Both the position numbers and the translations under genes were made by a program. From assembly GCF_007655305.1 (NCBI RefSeq), contig NZ_VLOG01000039.1, positions 159,983 to 223,982 on the forward strand: a stretch of 64,000 nt of DNA, given 5' to 3'. The notes under the pieces are model-generated. The model searched no databases and had not been told where the DNA came from. It saw only the letters and a program-made list of their open reading frames with translations. Below, piece by piece: positions 52,306 through 62,297 of this stretch. Within the stretch, counting starts at the first letter, position 1, and every line of letters begins with the position of its first letter. Origin of the DNA: Algoriphagus algorifonticola. GTDB lineage: Bacteria; Bacteroidota; Bacteroidia; Cytophagales; Cyclobacteriaceae.

Positions 52306-55300
52306 ATGAAACCGCTTAGATTTTTATTTTTCCTGGCTTTCTTAATCTTTTCAGGCTCTTTTGTCAGAGTTGCAGAACCTACATTCCGTGTAAAACCCTA
52401 CTTGCAGGTTTTTCAGGATGGAAAAGTTCAAATCACCTGGTTTACCAGTTCTGATGCTGCCTCAGAAATTAAGGTTTTTGATGAACTGGGAACCCTGGTT
52501 TTGAGTCAAACAATCAATGGGGAAGAGGTACCGGAAATTTTTTACACCAGCCAAGAATTAAACCAAAGTATTGATGGCTTGGATAAGGGAAGCTGGCTTT
52601 ATCAGGCTCAGGTATTTAGGTTTAGAATTCAGCTAACCAACCTCAAGACAAATCATACCTATCGATACCAAGTTATTCGGAATGGAGCCGTTTTTGAATC
52701 AAATTTCACCACAGCGCCAGATAAAAGTAATTGGGAAAATATTCGATTTATAGCTCTATCCGATAGCGAAACAGAGCCCTTGGGCAGAGTTAATAGAAGG
52801 GCATGGTTTCCCAGAGACTTGAGTTATAGACCCTCCGCCAATTCCAGTAAATGGAAGGATAAGTTTGGAGTAACTGTAGAACAGGGAATACCCATCCTCA
52901 ACTATGCCTTAACTGAAAAAGAAGGCTATGCCCATAATCTGAAAATCATCAATTCCAGAAACCCCAACTTTATTGTGATGCCGGGTGACTTGGTTCAAGG
53001 AGGAGGATACCAGCCAGCATGGGATGAATTTTGGAGGCATAATGCAGGTGATTTTGATAATGGCTTGAGCAAGTATCCCATCATTCCGGCTTTGGGTAAT
53101 TGGGAAAATTTTGGTGGTATCAGTGGCGGGTATGGGAATAATGAAAATGGTCAATTTGCCCCAGTTGTAGGAAGAAAACGCTTTCATGCCTACTTTGAAA
53201 CACCTTCTACTGACCCTTTACAGAAGCATAGGCAGAGCTATTATAGAGTTGATTATGGTCCTGTGACCATTTTGACACTAGATTCCTCCAATGGCACACC
53301 TGATCAAAGCCGCAGTGATTTTCCTGAGAATTCCAGACTGAAAAACCAGGAATATACTGTAGATGGAACAGATACCCAGGAAAACTTTACAGCCTCACAA
53401 TACGCAGCAGCAGGAGGAACGGATTTGAGTGGCTTTGGTCCGGATTCAGAGCAATATGTTTGGTTAGAGGCAAATCTAAAAAGTGCCAAAGAGGCAGGCC
53501 AGTTGATTTTTGTGCAATTTCATCACATTCCATTTAGTTCGGGTGAGCATGGAGTTCCTATGAATCATGAATTGGCTACTGGTCAGGGTGGCACTCCCTT
53601 AAGAGTATTACATCCACTTTTTGAAGCCAATGGAGTTATAGCAGTTTTAGCTGGTCACGATGAGCTCTTTGAGAGAAGCCTGGTGGATTTGGATGGGGAT
53701 GGAAAAGGGGTTTTGTACTACGATGTAGGAGTTGCGGGCGATGGAATGCGTGGAGAAAAGCGAAATTGGCTCAGAAATCCACTAGAGCTACTCAATTACA
53801 ATCCTTATAAAAAATGGACAGCTGACCAGAATGAACCTGAACAATGGGATACTTCCGGATCTACCCCTCTTTTAAAAGATGGGGGAAAGCACTATGGACA
53901 CTTGGAAGTCAATCTGAAAAAGATCCAAGACGGCGGAAAGACATTCGCCCAGATTGACTTTGATCCTGTCTATGCATTTCCTGTGCTGAATAGCAATTAT
54001 GATCTTGAAAGGGTGGAACGAAGAGTCTATGGAGATTCTTTTAGAGTGATGGTTGAACTTTCTCAATCAAGTGAAGTGATTGCTCCTCAATTCAAGGAGA
54101 AAATTACTGTTGAGTTGAATGAAAATGGCATTGCAAATACCAAGGCTCAAGATTACTTCAACAACAGCATTCAGGATAATTGGACAATTACATTTTCCAG
54201 AGATATCAATTTTTCCTGTGCCGATTTAGCTGGGACCGAAGTGGAAATCCAAGTAAAGGATGATAAAGGAAATACCTGGACTAAAGTGGTGCTTGTCTCT
54301 GTGTTGGATAAAATTCCTCCAAAATTGGTTGGTAAAACACCGACTCCAAAATTGGATTTGATTTTGGGAAAACTGGAATTGATAGCAGAAGATTTCATTG
54401 CCTCGGCTTTTGATAATTGCGGAGAGATCAGATATGAATTAAGCAAGCAGAGCTTTACCTGTGAGGATGTTGGAAAGAAGCATGTGGTGAAAATTTTCGG
54501 CATTGACTCATCCGGGAATCAGTCTTTTATTGAAGTTGAATTTGAACTTCAATCTTTCCAATCTAAGGACTTGTCTATTAGTCCTGTTTCAGGAACTCAA
54601 ATTCCATTCGGCCAGCAAAAGTTGGTGACTTTGGGCAATGAATTTGACTACGAGGTCCTTGCATGGTACTATAATGAGGAGGTGATTCCAAACCAATTTG
54701 GGAAAAGTATAGAAGTTTCTAAGCCAGGTCAGTACTTCGCCAAAGTAAAACCCTTACCCAATGGATGTCCTATTTTTAGTAAGAAAACAAGTCTTACTCA
54801 GGGCAATGATCCATTTGCAGGGATTAAAAAAGAAATTATCCTGATTTTGAATCCCAATGGAATTGCTGAGCTTGGCCCTAAATCACTATTTGATAATTGG
54901 ACTACCGAACTTGAAAAGTACACCTACATTTTTTCTAAAGACAGGTTCACCTGTGAAAATATAGGGACGAATGAAATCAATTTGGAGATCAAATCAGGAA
55001 ATGATCTAGTTGCTGAGTACACGATCATAGTGGTTGTCAAAGATACGCTAGCTCCGGTTTTAACAGTCAAGGAATCATTCCAATTGGAGATTAAACTGGA
55101 AACTGGAAAAGGGATTTTGAAAACATCAGATTTGGTCATAGAGGCTAGGGATATTTGCTCCATTACTTCTTTGACAGTAAGTAGATCAGAGTTTGGATGC
55201 GAGGATATTGGGAAAACTATTCCAGTGAAAGTAACTGCAAAAGATCCTTCCGGCAATACCAAAGAAGCTACTACACAGGTGAAGGTAGTGGGAGTAGAAA

Positions 55301-56028
55301 CGGCAAGACCAAAGATAGTGGGCAATCAAGCACTTTGTGAAGGAGCAACTGGAGTTCTGGAAATTGAAAGTTCTCAGGATTTTGAGGTACTGAAGTGGTT
55401 TAGGAATGATCAGGAACTAGTTGGCGAGAAAAATAAAAAGCTTGAGATTCAAGAAGGAGGCAAGTACCAGGCAGTAATTCGATATGTCGGTGCTTGTTTA
55501 TCAGAAAGTTTGCCTCTGGAAGTTAGCCTAAAAGAAAATCCTGGAGGTGAGATTAAAGTGGATGGAGATATTCTGAGGGCTCCGGAGGGAATGGCTTCCT
55601 ATCAATGGTTTAAGGATGGAGAAAAAATTCCTGAGGCTACCCAAAGAGAGCTGAAAGTTACCACTATGGGTACCTATAAAGTTCAGGTTACCAACGAGGC
55701 AGGATGCACAGCGATGTTGAAAGAAGTTGTCATGACGATAGCAGGTTTGCCTGGAGGTAAGTTGCTGGTAGATAACCTGAAAGTTTATCCCAATCCAGCG
55801 AAGAACCATGTGAAATTGATTGCAGAAAGTGACTTGGAGCTGGACTCAAAGACTGTATCCATTTTTGATCTTTCAGGAAAAAATGTAAGTCAGCAAATTA
55901 TTCTAGTAAGCGCTAATTTGAGTGAAATCAACTTAGATGTAAGTCTACTGCCTTCAGGTACTTATACCATCATAGTTTTAGATATTGATCAAAAAGTTTT
56001 GATAGGTAAATTGATCAAGTTGGATTGA
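52306..56028 (+). CDS. Giant secreted metallophosphoesterase-like protein with T9SS domain
   Basis: A 1240-residue protein: signal peptide (about 1-23), an Fn3/purple-acid-phosphatase-like N-domain (25-140), a calcineurin-type domain (145-560), then three or more HYR/Ig-like repeats each with a Cys motif (FTCEDVGKKHVVKIFGID, FTCENIGTNEINLEI, FGCEDIGKTIPVKV), two further Ig-like domains (900-1150) and a type A T9SS sorting domain (LKVYPNPAKNHVKL to the end). The metal motifs are altered: D-x-E (153-155) for D-x-H, GD at 227-228, GNWE (264-267) for GNH[ED], H-H at 406-407 and GHDE (450-453) for GH-x-H. It is surface-exposed or released; enzymatic activity is uncertain. Confidence 0.85.
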   Translation: MKPLRFLFFLAFLIFSGSFVRVAEPTFRVKPYLQVFQDGKVQITWFTSSDAASEIKVFDELGTLVLSQTINGEEVPEIFYTSQELNQSIDGLDKGSWLYQAQVFRFRIQLTNLKTNHTYRYQVIRNGAVFESNFTTAPDKSNWENIRFIALSDSETEPLGRVNRRAWFPRDLSYRPSANSSKWKDKFGVTVEQGIPILNYALTEKEGYAHNLKIINSRNPNFIVMPGDLVQGGGYQPAWDEFWRHNAGDFDNGLSKYPIIPALGNWENFGGISGGYGNNENGQFAPVVGRKRFHAYFETPSTDPLQKHRQSYYRVDYGPVTILTLDSSNGTPDQSRSDFPENSRLKNQEYTVDGTDTQENFTASQYAAAGGTDLSGFGPDSEQYVWLEANLKSAKEAGQLIFVQFHHIPFSSGEHGVPMNHELATGQGGTPLRVLHPLFEANGVIAVLAGHDELFERSLVDLDGDGKGVLYYDVGVAGDGMRGEKRNWLRNPLELLNYNPYKKWTADQNEPEQWDTSGSTPLLKDGGKHYGHLEVNLKKIQDGGKTFAQIDFDPVYAFPVLNSNYDLERVERRVYGDSFRVMVELSQSSEVIAPQFKEKITVELNENGIANTKAQDYFNNSIQDNWTITFSRDINFSCADLAGTEVEIQVKDDKGNTWTKVVLVSVLDKIPPKLVGKTPTPKLDLILGKLELIAEDFIASAFDNCGEIRYELSKQSFTCEDVGKKHVVKIFGIDSSGNQSFIEVEFELQSFQSKDLSISPVSGTQIPFGQQKLVTLGNEFDYEVLAWYYNEEVIPNQFGKSIEVSKPGQYFAKVKPLPNGCPIFSKKTSLTQGNDPFAGIKKEIILILNPNGIAELGPKSLFDNWTTELEKYTYIFSKDRFTCENIGTNEINLEIKSGNDLVAEYTIIVVVKDTLAPVLTVKESFQLEIKLETGKGILKTSDLVIEARDICSITSLTVSRSEFGCEDIGKTIPVKVTAKDPSGNTKEATTQVKVVGVETARPKIVGNQALCEGATGVLEIESSQDFEVLKWFRNDQELVGEKNKKLEIQEGGKYQAVIRYVGACLSESLPLEVSLKENPGGEIKVDGDILRAPEGMASYQWFKDGEKIPEATQRELKVTTMGTYKVQVTNEAGCTAMLKEVVMTIAGLPGGKLLVDNLKVYPNPAKNHVKLIAESDLELDSKTVSIFDLSGKNVSQQIILVSANLSEINLDVSLLPSGTYTIIVLDIDQKVLIGKLIKLD

Positions 56029-56089
56029 AAAAAACTGATTATTTGCAATCGTGCAACTTACCATATTTTCTCTGCTTAACCTATGGGTA

Positions 56090-56117
56090 GACCGATGACC
56101 GATGACCGAAGCTTCGG
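56090..56117. repeat. Short tandem repeat ending in a palindrome
   Basis: Three units of GACCGAT/GACCGA in a row are followed by the 12-bp palindrome CCGAAGCTTCGG (56106-56117). Related GACCGA units occur at 8974-8990. Likely a dispersed intergenic repeat; the rest of 56029-56227 shows nothing else. Confidence 0.5.
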
Positions 56118-56227
56118 AATTCTGATCCTTTGGGTTAATTCTTAGCCGTATTCATCTTCTTTCTGGAAAGAAAGCGAATATTCTTGAAAAATAAGGCTTT
56201 CAATGAACAAAGGAGATTGAGATATGA

Positions 56228-56369
56228 GTATGTCTCATAAATAACTCTAGTGTCAGCCTGAGCGCCTGCCTGTCGCAGACAGGGAGTCGAAGGCCATTGG
56301 GCATACATTTCAATCCTGTACAATTGTCGGGGCGCTCCATAAGACAAATTGTACTTTTGAGACAGCCTC
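56228..56369. repeat. Dispersed inverted-repeat element, copy B (inverted)
   Basis: The right end TGAGACAGCCTC (56358-56369) is identical to the copy A terminus and the left end TATGTCTCATAAATAACTCTAG is the degenerate partner. Read on the minus strand it matches copy A almost throughout, with a ~20-bp difference near one end (ATTGTCGGGGCGCTCC region). It sits in the gene-free stretch (56029-56873) between the phosphoesterase and the Wadjet genes. Confidence 0.75.
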
Positions 56370-56654
56370 ATCTTCCTTTTTTAATTCGAAATCCTATTGT
56401 TCTGTTTTTCATTCCTGCCAGTTATTATCGATACGCTTGCAAAGCTCTGTTTATGGATACTCGTACTCCTTCTAAATTTTCACAATTCCTGTCCCAAAAT
56501 GTCAAAAAATACCCTGTTTAGGGTATAGATTTTTTAGTTTGAAATGCTTTTCTTTGAGTGTAGCGAAGGGGATAGTTTTTTAGATCGATCAAACTCTAGT
56601 GAATCAGAAAAGATTAAAGTCGTTTTTGGAGGATTTGAGATAAATGGTAGAAAG

Positions 56655-56706
56655 GTGCATTTATGCACTCAAAATCAATGAATAAATGTACCAAAAGTGC
56701 ATAAAT
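56655..56706. promoter_or_regulatory. Inverted/direct GTGCAT repeats upstream of the Wadjet genes
   Basis: GTGCATTTATGCAC (56655-56668) is a 6-bp palindrome with a 2-bp centre, and ATTTATGCACT (56659-56669) recurs in inverse as AGTGCATAAAT (56696-56706) 26 bp later. Such paired sites about 170 bp before jetA could bind a regulator or mark the end of a mobile segment. No regulator gene is adjacent. Confidence 0.4.
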
Positions 56707-56781
56707 AAATAAGTTACCGCCAATGCTAAAAGACAACGACAGTGAACAAAATGGACGAAAGAAATAGAAAGCCAACCGCGC

Positions 56782-56844
56782 ATTCAGGCACATTTGCTTG
56801 CCCCAACACACGGGCGACCGCTTCGCAATCAAAAGAGCCTGAAT
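56782..56844. repeat. Structured module upstream of jetA (possible cassette border)
   Basis: ATTCAGGC (56782-56789) and GCCTGAAT (56837-56844) enclose a smaller GCCC/GGGC and TTGC/GCAA fold. The segment CGACCGCTTCGCAATCAAAAG resembles CGACCCGCAATCCAAAAC in the module downstream of jetD (about 63485-63502). It is GC-richer than the Wadjet genes. jetA starts 29 bp later, so its promoter must lie in or before this module. Confidence 0.5.
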
Positions 56845-56873
56845 TTTTTCCAACGTACAGAAAATAATTATAT

Positions 56874-58334
56874 ATGGCAGACATTTCTCAAATACTAAAC
56901 ACGCTAAAAACTTCACCAAGTGTTGGTTTGTTACGTTTACGAAACAGAGAAATGATTATTGAATTTCTAGTAAGAACTTTCGTTAATAAACAAAGCTCCA
57001 TTTCATCTGAAAATATCCATTCTCAATTAGCGGACTTTTTAGAAGGACAGAGAATTGAAATTGATGAAGAAAGTGAAATCAATTTTTTCGACACCTATGA
57101 AGAAAAAGCCAAAAAGTATATTCAAAACTGGACTAACAATGGCTTTTTGACGAATTATCCTGATGAACAAGGTGAAGTTTTTTATGAACTATCTTCACAT
57201 TCAAGCAAAACCATAGATTGGTTGGCAAGTTTGAAAAAGGAAGAGTTTGTTGGTACTGAATCCAAATTCAACAACATACTGAATCAATTAAAAGAGTTGG
57301 TTGAGTTTACCAATGAAGATGCAGAAAAGCGTATTCAGTTGTTGGAAGAGAAAAAATTAGAAATTGAACAACAAATTCAACGAATTAAAATCGGAGAAGA
57401 CGTAAAAGTATTTGAAGAATTTGAAATCGTACCCCGTTTCAGTCAACTCAATCAATCCGCTAAAGAATTATTGTCCGACTTTAAAGAAGTTGAAGACAAC
57501 TTTAAAGAAATTACAAAAGGTATTTATCAAAAACACGCTGACGGAAGCCTATCCAAAAGTGACATACTGGAATTTACTTTTGATGCACTTGAATCATTGA
57601 AAGAAAGCCAACAAGGAAAAAGCTTTTACGCCTTTTGGTCATTCATATTGAATCCAGACTTACAGTACAAATGGGAAAGCCTGACTAAAGATTTATACAC
57701 AACTTTAGAAGAAAAATCAATCCCAATAAGGGATACATTCCTGATAGGAATGAAAAAGCATCTCCATAGTTCAGGACAAAAAGTTTACAAAGCCAATGAC
57801 AAAATGGCTGAAAAACTTAGCCGTATAATTCGTGAGAATGAAAGTTCTAAATCAGAAGCAACGAAAAAAATAATTCAAGACATTAAGAAACAACTTGTAG
57901 AAATCAGTAAATCGAAGAACAAACCTGATATTTCATTTGAATTAGAAACAGCAACAGATATAAATATTCCATTTGAACGCAAACTCACGAAAGAGCAATC
58001 CGAAGAAGTTACATACACCAACAGACCCAAAATTGCTAATGAAGACATTACATCATCTAATCAATTAGGACGGCTGTTTTCACAGTCTAATATTGATAAA
58101 GAATTGTTGAGAAAAAGAGTTAAAGATGTACTTAAAGAAAAGTCGCAGACCACACTTTTAGATATTGTAGAAAGTTATGGTGGTCTTGAAAAAGGGTTGC
58201 CTGAGTTGTTCGGTTATATAGGCATTGTGAAAGAATTCAAACACATTATCAATCCTGATAAAACTCAAAGTATCATTTTTGATGCGGACAACCGCAAGCA
58301 AATTAAAATTCCTGAAATTATTTTGACCAAATGA
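56874..58334 (+). CDS. jetA: Wadjet subunit JetA (DUF3375, MukF/kleisin-like)
   Basis: A 486-residue protein with the features of DUF3375: the N-terminal winged-helix part (LKTSPSVGLLRLRNREMIIEFLVRTF), FYELSSHSSKTIDWLASL, the conserved FVGTESKFNNIL, a coiled coil (AEKRIQLLEEKKLEIEQQIQRI) and SAKELLSDFKEVEDNFKEI. JetA is the kleisin that bridges the SMC heads of JetC and binds JetB. The type I Wadjet complex recognises and restricts small circular plasmid DNA. jetB starts 4 bp before its stop (ATGA). Codon use is markedly A/T-rich compared with the genes to the left. Confidence 0.93.
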   Translation: MADISQILNTLKTSPSVGLLRLRNREMIIEFLVRTFVNKQSSISSENIHSQLADFLEGQRIEIDEESEINFFDTYEEKAKKYIQNWTNNGFLTNYPDEQGEVFYELSSHSSKTIDWLASLKKEEFVGTESKFNNILNQLKELVEFTNEDAEKRIQLLEEKKLEIEQQIQRIKIGEDVKVFEEFEIVPRFSQLNQSAKELLSDFKEVEDNFKEITKGIYQKHADGSLSKSDILEFTFDALESLKESQQGKSFYAFWSFILNPDLQYKWESLTKDLYTTLEEKSIPIRDTFLIGMKKHLHSSGQKVYKANDKMAEKLSRIIRENESSKSEATKKIIQDIKKQLVEISKSKNKPDISFELETATDINIPFERKLTKEQSEEVTYTNRPKIANEDITSSNQLGRLFSQSNIDKELLRKRVKDVLKEKSQTTLLDIVESYGGLEKGLPELFGYIGIVKEFKHIINPDKTQSIIFDADNRKQIKIPEIILTK

Positions 58335-58909
58335 GCAGTTTAGAAAAGCATATTACTCCTTTTAGCAAAGCCATTGTAAGATTGTTGAAATCAACAGTAG
58401 AACGAAACTCCAATGTATGGGATGAGGTAATAAATTATCAAACTGAAATCCAGGACTACATTAGTAAAATTGGTTTAGAATTAATCGTTAAAAAGGATGA
58501 AGGATTTGCTTTTGTAAAGCAACTTGAAGATAGTGAAGGTAACACTCTTGGATTAGTTCAAAGACGACAAATCGGCTTTGAAACCTCTATTGTGCTTGTT
58601 GTTCTAAGACAAAGCCTAGAAGATTTTGACAGCAATCCTACACAATTGGCAACCGAAAAATTTATCACAAATACAGAAATAAAAGACGAGTTAGAATTAT
58701 TTCTTCCAGAAAAATATAACAAGGTCAAATTCATAAAAGAGCTTGATAAATATATCAATGTAGCTGTTGATTTAGGCTACCTAAAAGAAATCAGCAAAAA
58801 AGACAATGAAACGAAGTATCAAATACACAGAATTATTAAAGAAAAAATCACTCTTGATATTTTACAAGATTTTGAAAATAAGTTAAAAGATTATGTTGAG
58901 TCTGTTTAG
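58331..58909 (+). CDS. jetB: Wadjet subunit JetB (DUF4194, MukE-like KITE)
   Basis: A 192-residue DUF4194 protein of tandem winged helices: IVRLLKSTVERNSNVWDEVINY, a beta hairpin around RRQIGFETSIVLVVLRQSLEDFD and a second winged helix (INVAVDLGYLKEI). It is the KITE-type partner that binds the JetA kleisin. The first residues overlap jetA by 4 bp and its end overlaps jetC by 17 bp, so the three subunits are translationally coupled. Length is normal for type I. Confidence 0.92.
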   Translation: MSSLEKHITPFSKAIVRLLKSTVERNSNVWDEVINYQTEIQDYISKIGLELIVKKDEGFAFVKQLEDSEGNTLGLVQRRQIGFETSIVLVVLRQSLEDFDSNPTQLATEKFITNTEIKDELELFLPEKYNKVKFIKELDKYINVAVDLGYLKEISKKDNETKYQIHRIIKEKITLDILQDFENKLKDYVESV

Positions 58910-61900
58910 TACAAGTTCCGACAAAGCGGGGTTCAGACTTCAATATATGGAAGTTTTCAACTGGGGAACATTTAATGAAAAGGTTTTTAGAATAAATCCG
59001 AAAGGAAATAATTCACTTTTGACTGGTGCAAACGCATCTGGAAAGAGTACTTACATTGACGCATTACTTACTCTAATTGTTCCTGCAAAGAAAGACCGTT
59101 TTTACAATCAATCTTCGGGGGTAGAAAAAAAAGGCGACCGCACCGAAGAAACCTATGTGTTGGGACATTACGGAAACATTCAAGAAGAAGGAAAAACTTC
59201 CACTTCCACGCAAAAATTGCGTGATACAAATACATATTCAGTAATTCTTGCTTCATTCTCCAATGCCGACCAAAAACAAATTACACTTTTTCAAGTACGG
59301 TGGTTTTCGAATAATGAATTAAGACGGCAATTCGGAATTGCTCACGTTACTCTTGAAGTAGAATCTGATTTTGGTCAATTCGATTCAAAAGGAAATTGGA
59401 AAAAGGTTTTAGATAAAAAGTACAACTCGAATGTCACGAAGAAGAAAATTGAGTTCATAGATGGACCTACTGCTTATGCAGAAAGAATGGCGGACTTATT
59501 TGGTATGCGTTCAACAAAAGCGTTGACTTTGTTCAATCAAGTTGTTGGGGTAAAAGTATTGGAAGACTTAGATGATTTCATAAGAACCAATATGTTGGAA
59601 GAACAAGATGCGGAAGCAGAGTTCATTCAACTTAAAGAAAGTTTCTTGACTTTAATGGATGCTAAAACCAACATTGAAAAAGCCAAAGAACAAATCAAAC
59701 AATTGACTCCAATCAATGAAATTGCAATAGCACTAACCAACATTAAAGCAGATTTATTTCAATTAGAAAAGTCAAAAGAAACCGCAGTTTATTGGTTTGC
59801 CAAAAAAGGTGTTGAGTTGGGTGAAAAAGAATTGGAGAAATGTAACGAAGAATTACTACGCCTGAATAATGAACTAGCGGAATTAAAAGAAAAGGAAAGC
59901 GACTTGAAAAATCAGGAAACTGATTTGACAGTTCAAATAAAGTCTGATGAAGTTGGTAATCAAATTGAAAAATTGAAAACTGAAATCACAAGATTAGAAA
60001 AGAGTAAAAAATTAAGAAGCGAAAAACTAGACGATTACAATAAAATCGCCCAAAGCATTGATTTAGAAACCAATCCAAGCGAAGAAGCATTTATTCCTAA
60101 CCGTGAAAAAGCAAAAGAATTAAAACATAAAACCCAACAAAATATTGATTCTGAAAATGAAAATCTCCGTTCCTTGAAAAACAAGGAAGATGATTTAAAT
60201 AAATCAACCGAAGAATTAGTAGCAACAATTCAAACACTTCAAAAAAACAAGAACAATATTCCTATTAATGAAGCTCGTATTCGTGAAGAACTAATTGAGC
60301 ATATTGGAGCAAGTAGAGAAGAAATTCCTTTCATCGGAGAATTGATTAAAGTAAAAGATGATGAAATGAAATGGGAATCTTCTATTGAAAAAGTACTTCA
60401 CAATTTTGCTTTGAGATTGATTGTTCCACATAAGTACTATTCATCAGTGAATCAATATGTGAACAGCAATAATATGAAAGGCAGAATTCGCTACGACAAG
60501 TTTGAAGACCAAGACTATCTCAAAAATTTTAAGAACAAAGGTTTTAATGAAAAGTCATTAATCAATAAAATTGAAATTAAGCCAAAAACACAATATTACG
60601 ATTGGATTGAGAACTATTTTGAATCACAATTTGACTTTGTGTGCGTAGATAATCTTTCGGAATTTGAGCAATTCCACGAAATGGCAATTACTCAAAATGG
60701 ATTGATAAAATTCAAAAGGGGCAAACACGAAAAAGACGACCGACCACATATTGCTCGGAAGGAAAATTTTGTGTTAGGATGGGATAACAAAGAAAAACTC
60801 ACCTCCTTAAAGAAAGAATTGATAAATCTTCAAAATCAACAAACAGAAAATAAGAAAGCGATTGCAAACAAAAATATTGAAATAAAAAACTTAGGTATAT
60901 TCAAGGATGAATGCCATAATTTATTTTCAAAATTTGAAAAGTATGATGATATAAATTGGCAATCGTATGCGAACGAGATTCAAGAAAAAACAGAACAGAA
61001 AGATAAACTAGAAAAAACAAACAATCGAGTAAAGCAGCTTCAAGAAGATTTAAAAAAGGTTCAAGACGCTTTGAAACAGCTTTCAGATGTTCAAATTTTT
61101 AATAAAGGACAAGAAATATTTACCCAGAAAAATGAAGTTGCCACGATTGAACAATCAATCAGGATTAACAAATCTATTTATGAGCCATTGGGAATTGTTG
61201 ACGTTTCAATGTTTGAAAAACAACATTCCGATTTGCGGAATATTGAATACGCAACCTTTGAAACAAGTCGTGAGAGATTCCAAAAGGAAAATTCAAGACA
61301 AACAAGAGAACTTGAAGAACAAAAGCAAAGGAAAGAAAGAGAAGTAATCATCAAGATAAACGAATTTAAACAGCCCTCAGAAGCTATATTAAGTAAATTC
61401 AAGGATTGGCGTTCTGATGTTAATTCCCTACCCGATTCAACACATTTAGAGTTAATCAGTGAATATCAAAATTTCCTTGCTAGGTTGGAGAATGATAATC
61501 TTCCAAAGTTTGAAAAGAAATTCAATGACTATTTGCAAGAAACAATTACCAATAAAGTAGGTGATTTTAGAATGTTCTTTGAAAACTGGTCAGATTCAAT
61601 CAAAGAAAACATCAAACATTTGAACGAATCTTTGAAAGAGATTGACTTCAAAAATAAACCCCAAACCTACATTCAGCTTGTTGCACCTAACAAGATTAAT
61701 GACGAAGTGAAAGAGTTTAGAAAACTTTTAGAAGAAGCCGTTCCCAATGTTTACCAAATGGAAAAAAATATTGAAGGCAGGAAACATCATTTCAATAATC
61801 ACATTCAACCATTTATAGAACGATTAGATAAAGAAGAATGGCGGAAAAAAGTAATGGACGTTCGTTTTTGGTTTAGTTACAAAGCCGAAGAATTTTATAA

Positions 61901-62297
61901 GGAAACAAGTCAAAAGTTTAAGACATATGAAGCAATGGGGCAACTTTCAGGTGGTGAAAAGGCTCAACTTACTTATACTATTTTGGGTTCTGCCATTGCT
62001 TATCAATTTGGATTAACAAGATATAATCAAGGGTTAGAATCTAAATCCTTTCGCTTCATTGCCATTGACGAAGCATTCAAGGCTCAAGATGAAGACAAAG
62101 CACGGTACTTAATTACCCTTTGTAAACAACTTCATTTGCAATTACTTGTAGTTACCCCAAGTGATAATATTCACATTGTAGAAAACGATATTTCATTTGT
62201 TCACTTTGTTGAGCGTAAGGAAGAAAGACATTCGTGGCTATACGATATGCCAATTGAACAATTCAAAGAAGAAAAAGCGAATTATCTGACTAAATGA
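58893..62297 (+). CDS. jetC: Wadjet subunit JetC (SMC-like ATPase)
   Basis: An 1134-residue SMC/MukB/SbcC-like ATPase. The N-terminal head has Walker A TGANASGKST (44-53, Lys51) after the usual VFNWGTFNEKVF; two long coiled coils run from about 280-460 and 640-830, meeting at a hinge-like region (about 490-620). The C-terminal head has the ABC signature LSGGEKAQ (about 1018) and Walker B FIAIDEAFKAQDEDKA (about 1055), with LLVVTPSDNIHIV as the switch. It extrudes DNA loops to measure and trap small circles for cleavage by JetD. All ATPase motifs are intact. It overlaps jetB by 17 bp and jetD by 4 bp. Confidence 0.95.
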   Translation: MLSLFSTSSDKAGFRLQYMEVFNWGTFNEKVFRINPKGNNSLLTGANASGKSTYIDALLTLIVPAKKDRFYNQSSGVEKKGDRTEETYVLGHYGNIQEEGKTSTSTQKLRDTNTYSVILASFSNADQKQITLFQVRWFSNNELRRQFGIAHVTLEVESDFGQFDSKGNWKKVLDKKYNSNVTKKKIEFIDGPTAYAERMADLFGMRSTKALTLFNQVVGVKVLEDLDDFIRTNMLEEQDAEAEFIQLKESFLTLMDAKTNIEKAKEQIKQLTPINEIAIALTNIKADLFQLEKSKETAVYWFAKKGVELGEKELEKCNEELLRLNNELAELKEKESDLKNQETDLTVQIKSDEVGNQIEKLKTEITRLEKSKKLRSEKLDDYNKIAQSIDLETNPSEEAFIPNREKAKELKHKTQQNIDSENENLRSLKNKEDDLNKSTEELVATIQTLQKNKNNIPINEARIREELIEHIGASREEIPFIGELIKVKDDEMKWESSIEKVLHNFALRLIVPHKYYSSVNQYVNSNNMKGRIRYDKFEDQDYLKNFKNKGFNEKSLINKIEIKPKTQYYDWIENYFESQFDFVCVDNLSEFEQFHEMAITQNGLIKFKRGKHEKDDRPHIARKENFVLGWDNKEKLTSLKKELINLQNQQTENKKAIANKNIEIKNLGIFKDECHNLFSKFEKYDDINWQSYANEIQEKTEQKDKLEKTNNRVKQLQEDLKKVQDALKQLSDVQIFNKGQEIFTQKNEVATIEQSIRINKSIYEPLGIVDVSMFEKQHSDLRNIEYATFETSRERFQKENSRQTRELEEQKQRKEREVIIKINEFKQPSEAILSKFKDWRSDVNSLPDSTHLELISEYQNFLARLENDNLPKFEKKFNDYLQETITNKVGDFRMFFENWSDSIKENIKHLNESLKEIDFKNKPQTYIQLVAPNKINDEVKEFRKLLEEAVPNVYQMEKNIEGRKHHFNNHIQPFIERLDKEEWRKKVMDVRFWFSYKAEEFYKETSQKFKTYEAMGQLSGGEKAQLTYTILGSAIAYQFGLTRYNQGLESKSFRFIAIDEAFKAQDEDKARYLITLCKQLHLQLLVVTPSDNIHIVENDISFVHFVERKEERHSWLYDMPIEQFKEEKANYLTK

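Noticed and set aside
56614..56919. 101-codon minus-strand open frame before jetA
   Set aside because: It overlaps the jetA start and the repeat region, with a Cys/Phe-rich translation and no gene-like start.
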